From: an uncultured Oscillospiraceae bacterium
Lineage (GTDB): Bacteria; Bacillota; Clostridia; Oscillospirales; Acutalibacteraceae
NCBI GenBank assembly: GCA_900543555.1
Contig: UQRL01000049.1
Coordinates: 1 to 13,233, forward strand
Length of the DNA: 13,233 nt
Reading direction: 5' to 3'
Position numbers and translations under genes: made by a program. The notes under the pieces are model-generated. The model searched no databases. It saw only the letters and a program-made list of their open reading frames with translations, and was not told the origin of the DNA. Position 1 is the stretch's first letter, and the number at the start of each line of letters is the position of its first letter. Shown piece after piece: positions 12,374 through 13,233 of this stretch.

Positions 12374-13200
12374 CCTTAATATGGATTCTATCGTTGACGT
12401 TTTTGGGGGCAGTAGGAATCTACGCCAGTGTGTTAGATATATGGAAAGGGGTTGTGCGAAACAGGGTTTTAGGATGGGGAGCTCTGGCCGCCGCAGTGCT
12501 GGATGCCGTTCATTACGGCCTTTTAGCTCCTAACCTGTTTTGGGCCTTCTGCTTGAATGTAAGCTTGATGATGGGAATCGCTTGTATTCTGTTTTTTACC
12601 CATTCTTGGGCAGGAGGCGATTCAAAGCTGCTTGCGGTTCTCGCTCTTCTTTTCCCAGCGGAGTGCTATTTGGCGCACTTTGATAGCCAGGCCACCTTGC
12701 CGTTGACAGTAATGCTGGCATTTCTACTTGGCTACGGATATCTTGTCATTCATTGGGTAATATCCTTGCTGCGAAAAAGAACTTCTTTCTCGCTAAGTCG
12801 GACGAAGGAATCGTTCCTGGCATTTGGAAGGTCCTATCTGCTGGTGCTGCTCTATGTCACGTTTGCAAATATGATTCTGCAGGCGGCATTGGCTCCCTGG
12901 GTAGAGATTCAGTCCTTAACCTGGTTCGCACTGGATTTTTGCCTAGCCTGGTTCATCAGCACGGTGAGGTTTCTTCGGAAAAAGCCAGTGTGGATATCGG
13001 TTTTAGTTTTGGATATTGTAGGGGCCATATTGTTGCGGCAGTTTCCTTTGAGCACACGGGGAAGCCACTACTTGTTCCTTTTGGTGGTGGTGTTTTTGCG
13101 GATTGCAGTATCCCAGCAGAATTATCAGGTCATTCCCACCGCTCAAGTACAAAAAGGGATGATTCTCTCCTCTGCTTCTGCACTTGTCAAGAGAAAGTAG
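12370..13200 (+). CDS. A24-type prepilin peptidase-like membrane protein
   Basis: A 276-residue polytopic membrane protein with both active-site motifs of A24 aspartic peptidases (type IV prepilin peptidase, TadV/CpaA, archaeal FlaK). The first aspartate is D23 in SVLDIWKGVVRNRVLG, with N31 in place of the usual I-P-N end. The second is D84 in AGGDSKLL, the invariant G-x-D-x-K/R-L loop. Such enzymes cut the leader of prepilin-like precursors at the cytoplasmic membrane face. About seven to nine hydrophobic segments are visible. The C-terminal half (from about 135) adds membrane helices not found in short TadV-type enzymes of 150-170 residues. The start ATG overlaps the previous stop by four bases. 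No terminator follows, so the operon likely continues. The substrate is unknown, and no pilin or other precursor is in view. Confidence 0.78.
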   Translation: MTLIWILSLTFLGAVGIYASVLDIWKGVVRNRVLGWGALAAAVLDAVHYGLLAPNLFWAFCLNVSLMMGIACILFFTHSWAGGDSKLLAVLALLFPAECYLAHFDSQATLPLTVMLAFLLGYGYLVIHWVISLLRKRTSFSLSRTKESFLAFGRSYLLVLLYVTFANMILQAALAPWVEIQSLTWFALDFCLAWFISTVRFLRKKPVWISVLVLDIVGAILLRQFPLSTRGSHYLFLLVVVFLRIAVSQQNYQVIPTAQVQKGMILSSASALVKRK

Positions 13201-13233
13201 ACAGTAAAAAGAATATTTATCAGAAGCCCCGTT

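Overview
The window looks like chromosomal DNA of a Gram-positive, endospore-forming member of the Clostridia. The forespore sigma factor SigG, an EndoA/MazF-type toxin, an S-layer-homology surface protein, classic extended -10 promoters and the fairly high GC suggest an Oscillospiraceae-type gut bacterium (Flavonifractor/Intestinimonas-like). The order-level assignment is well supported; the genus is a guess.

Layout. Positions 1-3700 are housekeeping: sigG (minus), a SEC-C zinc-motif protein (minus), divergently the CCA-adding enzyme cca (plus), then convergently an orphan mazF-type toxin (minus), and tRNA-Ala(GGC) with its own promoter and terminator. Positions 3730-4085 hold no gene, only hairpins and short repeats. 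Positions 4086-7841 (minus) encode a 1251-residue secreted protein with GLUG-type repeats, a papain-like cysteine peptidase-like region and three C-terminal SLH domains. Positions 7842-8508 are a gene-poor scar holding the tail of a broken XRE regulator. Positions 8509-9801 (minus) encode an AAA_14/DUF4143 ATPase whose promoter overlaps three phased direct repeats. Positions 10149-11618 (plus) encode an unassigned acidic protein with a textbook EF-hand loop at its N-terminus.

From about 11640 base composition drops (60-base samples: 38% GC at 11881-11940 against 65% at 10861-10920). A compact operon begins here: a promoter at 11751, two consecutive small proteins that both resemble HxsD (the accessory protein of His-Xaa-Ser radical-SAM peptide systems), and a polytopic membrane protein with both catalytic aspartate motifs of A24 prepilin peptidases. 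The genes overlap and the window ends without a terminator, so the operon probably continues.

The 11751-13200 operon is the best candidate for an undescribed system. My working hypothesis is a peptide-modification or secretion locus in which two HxsD-like proteins act with a membrane aspartyl leader peptidase; precursor and maturase genes, if any, would lie beyond position 13233.
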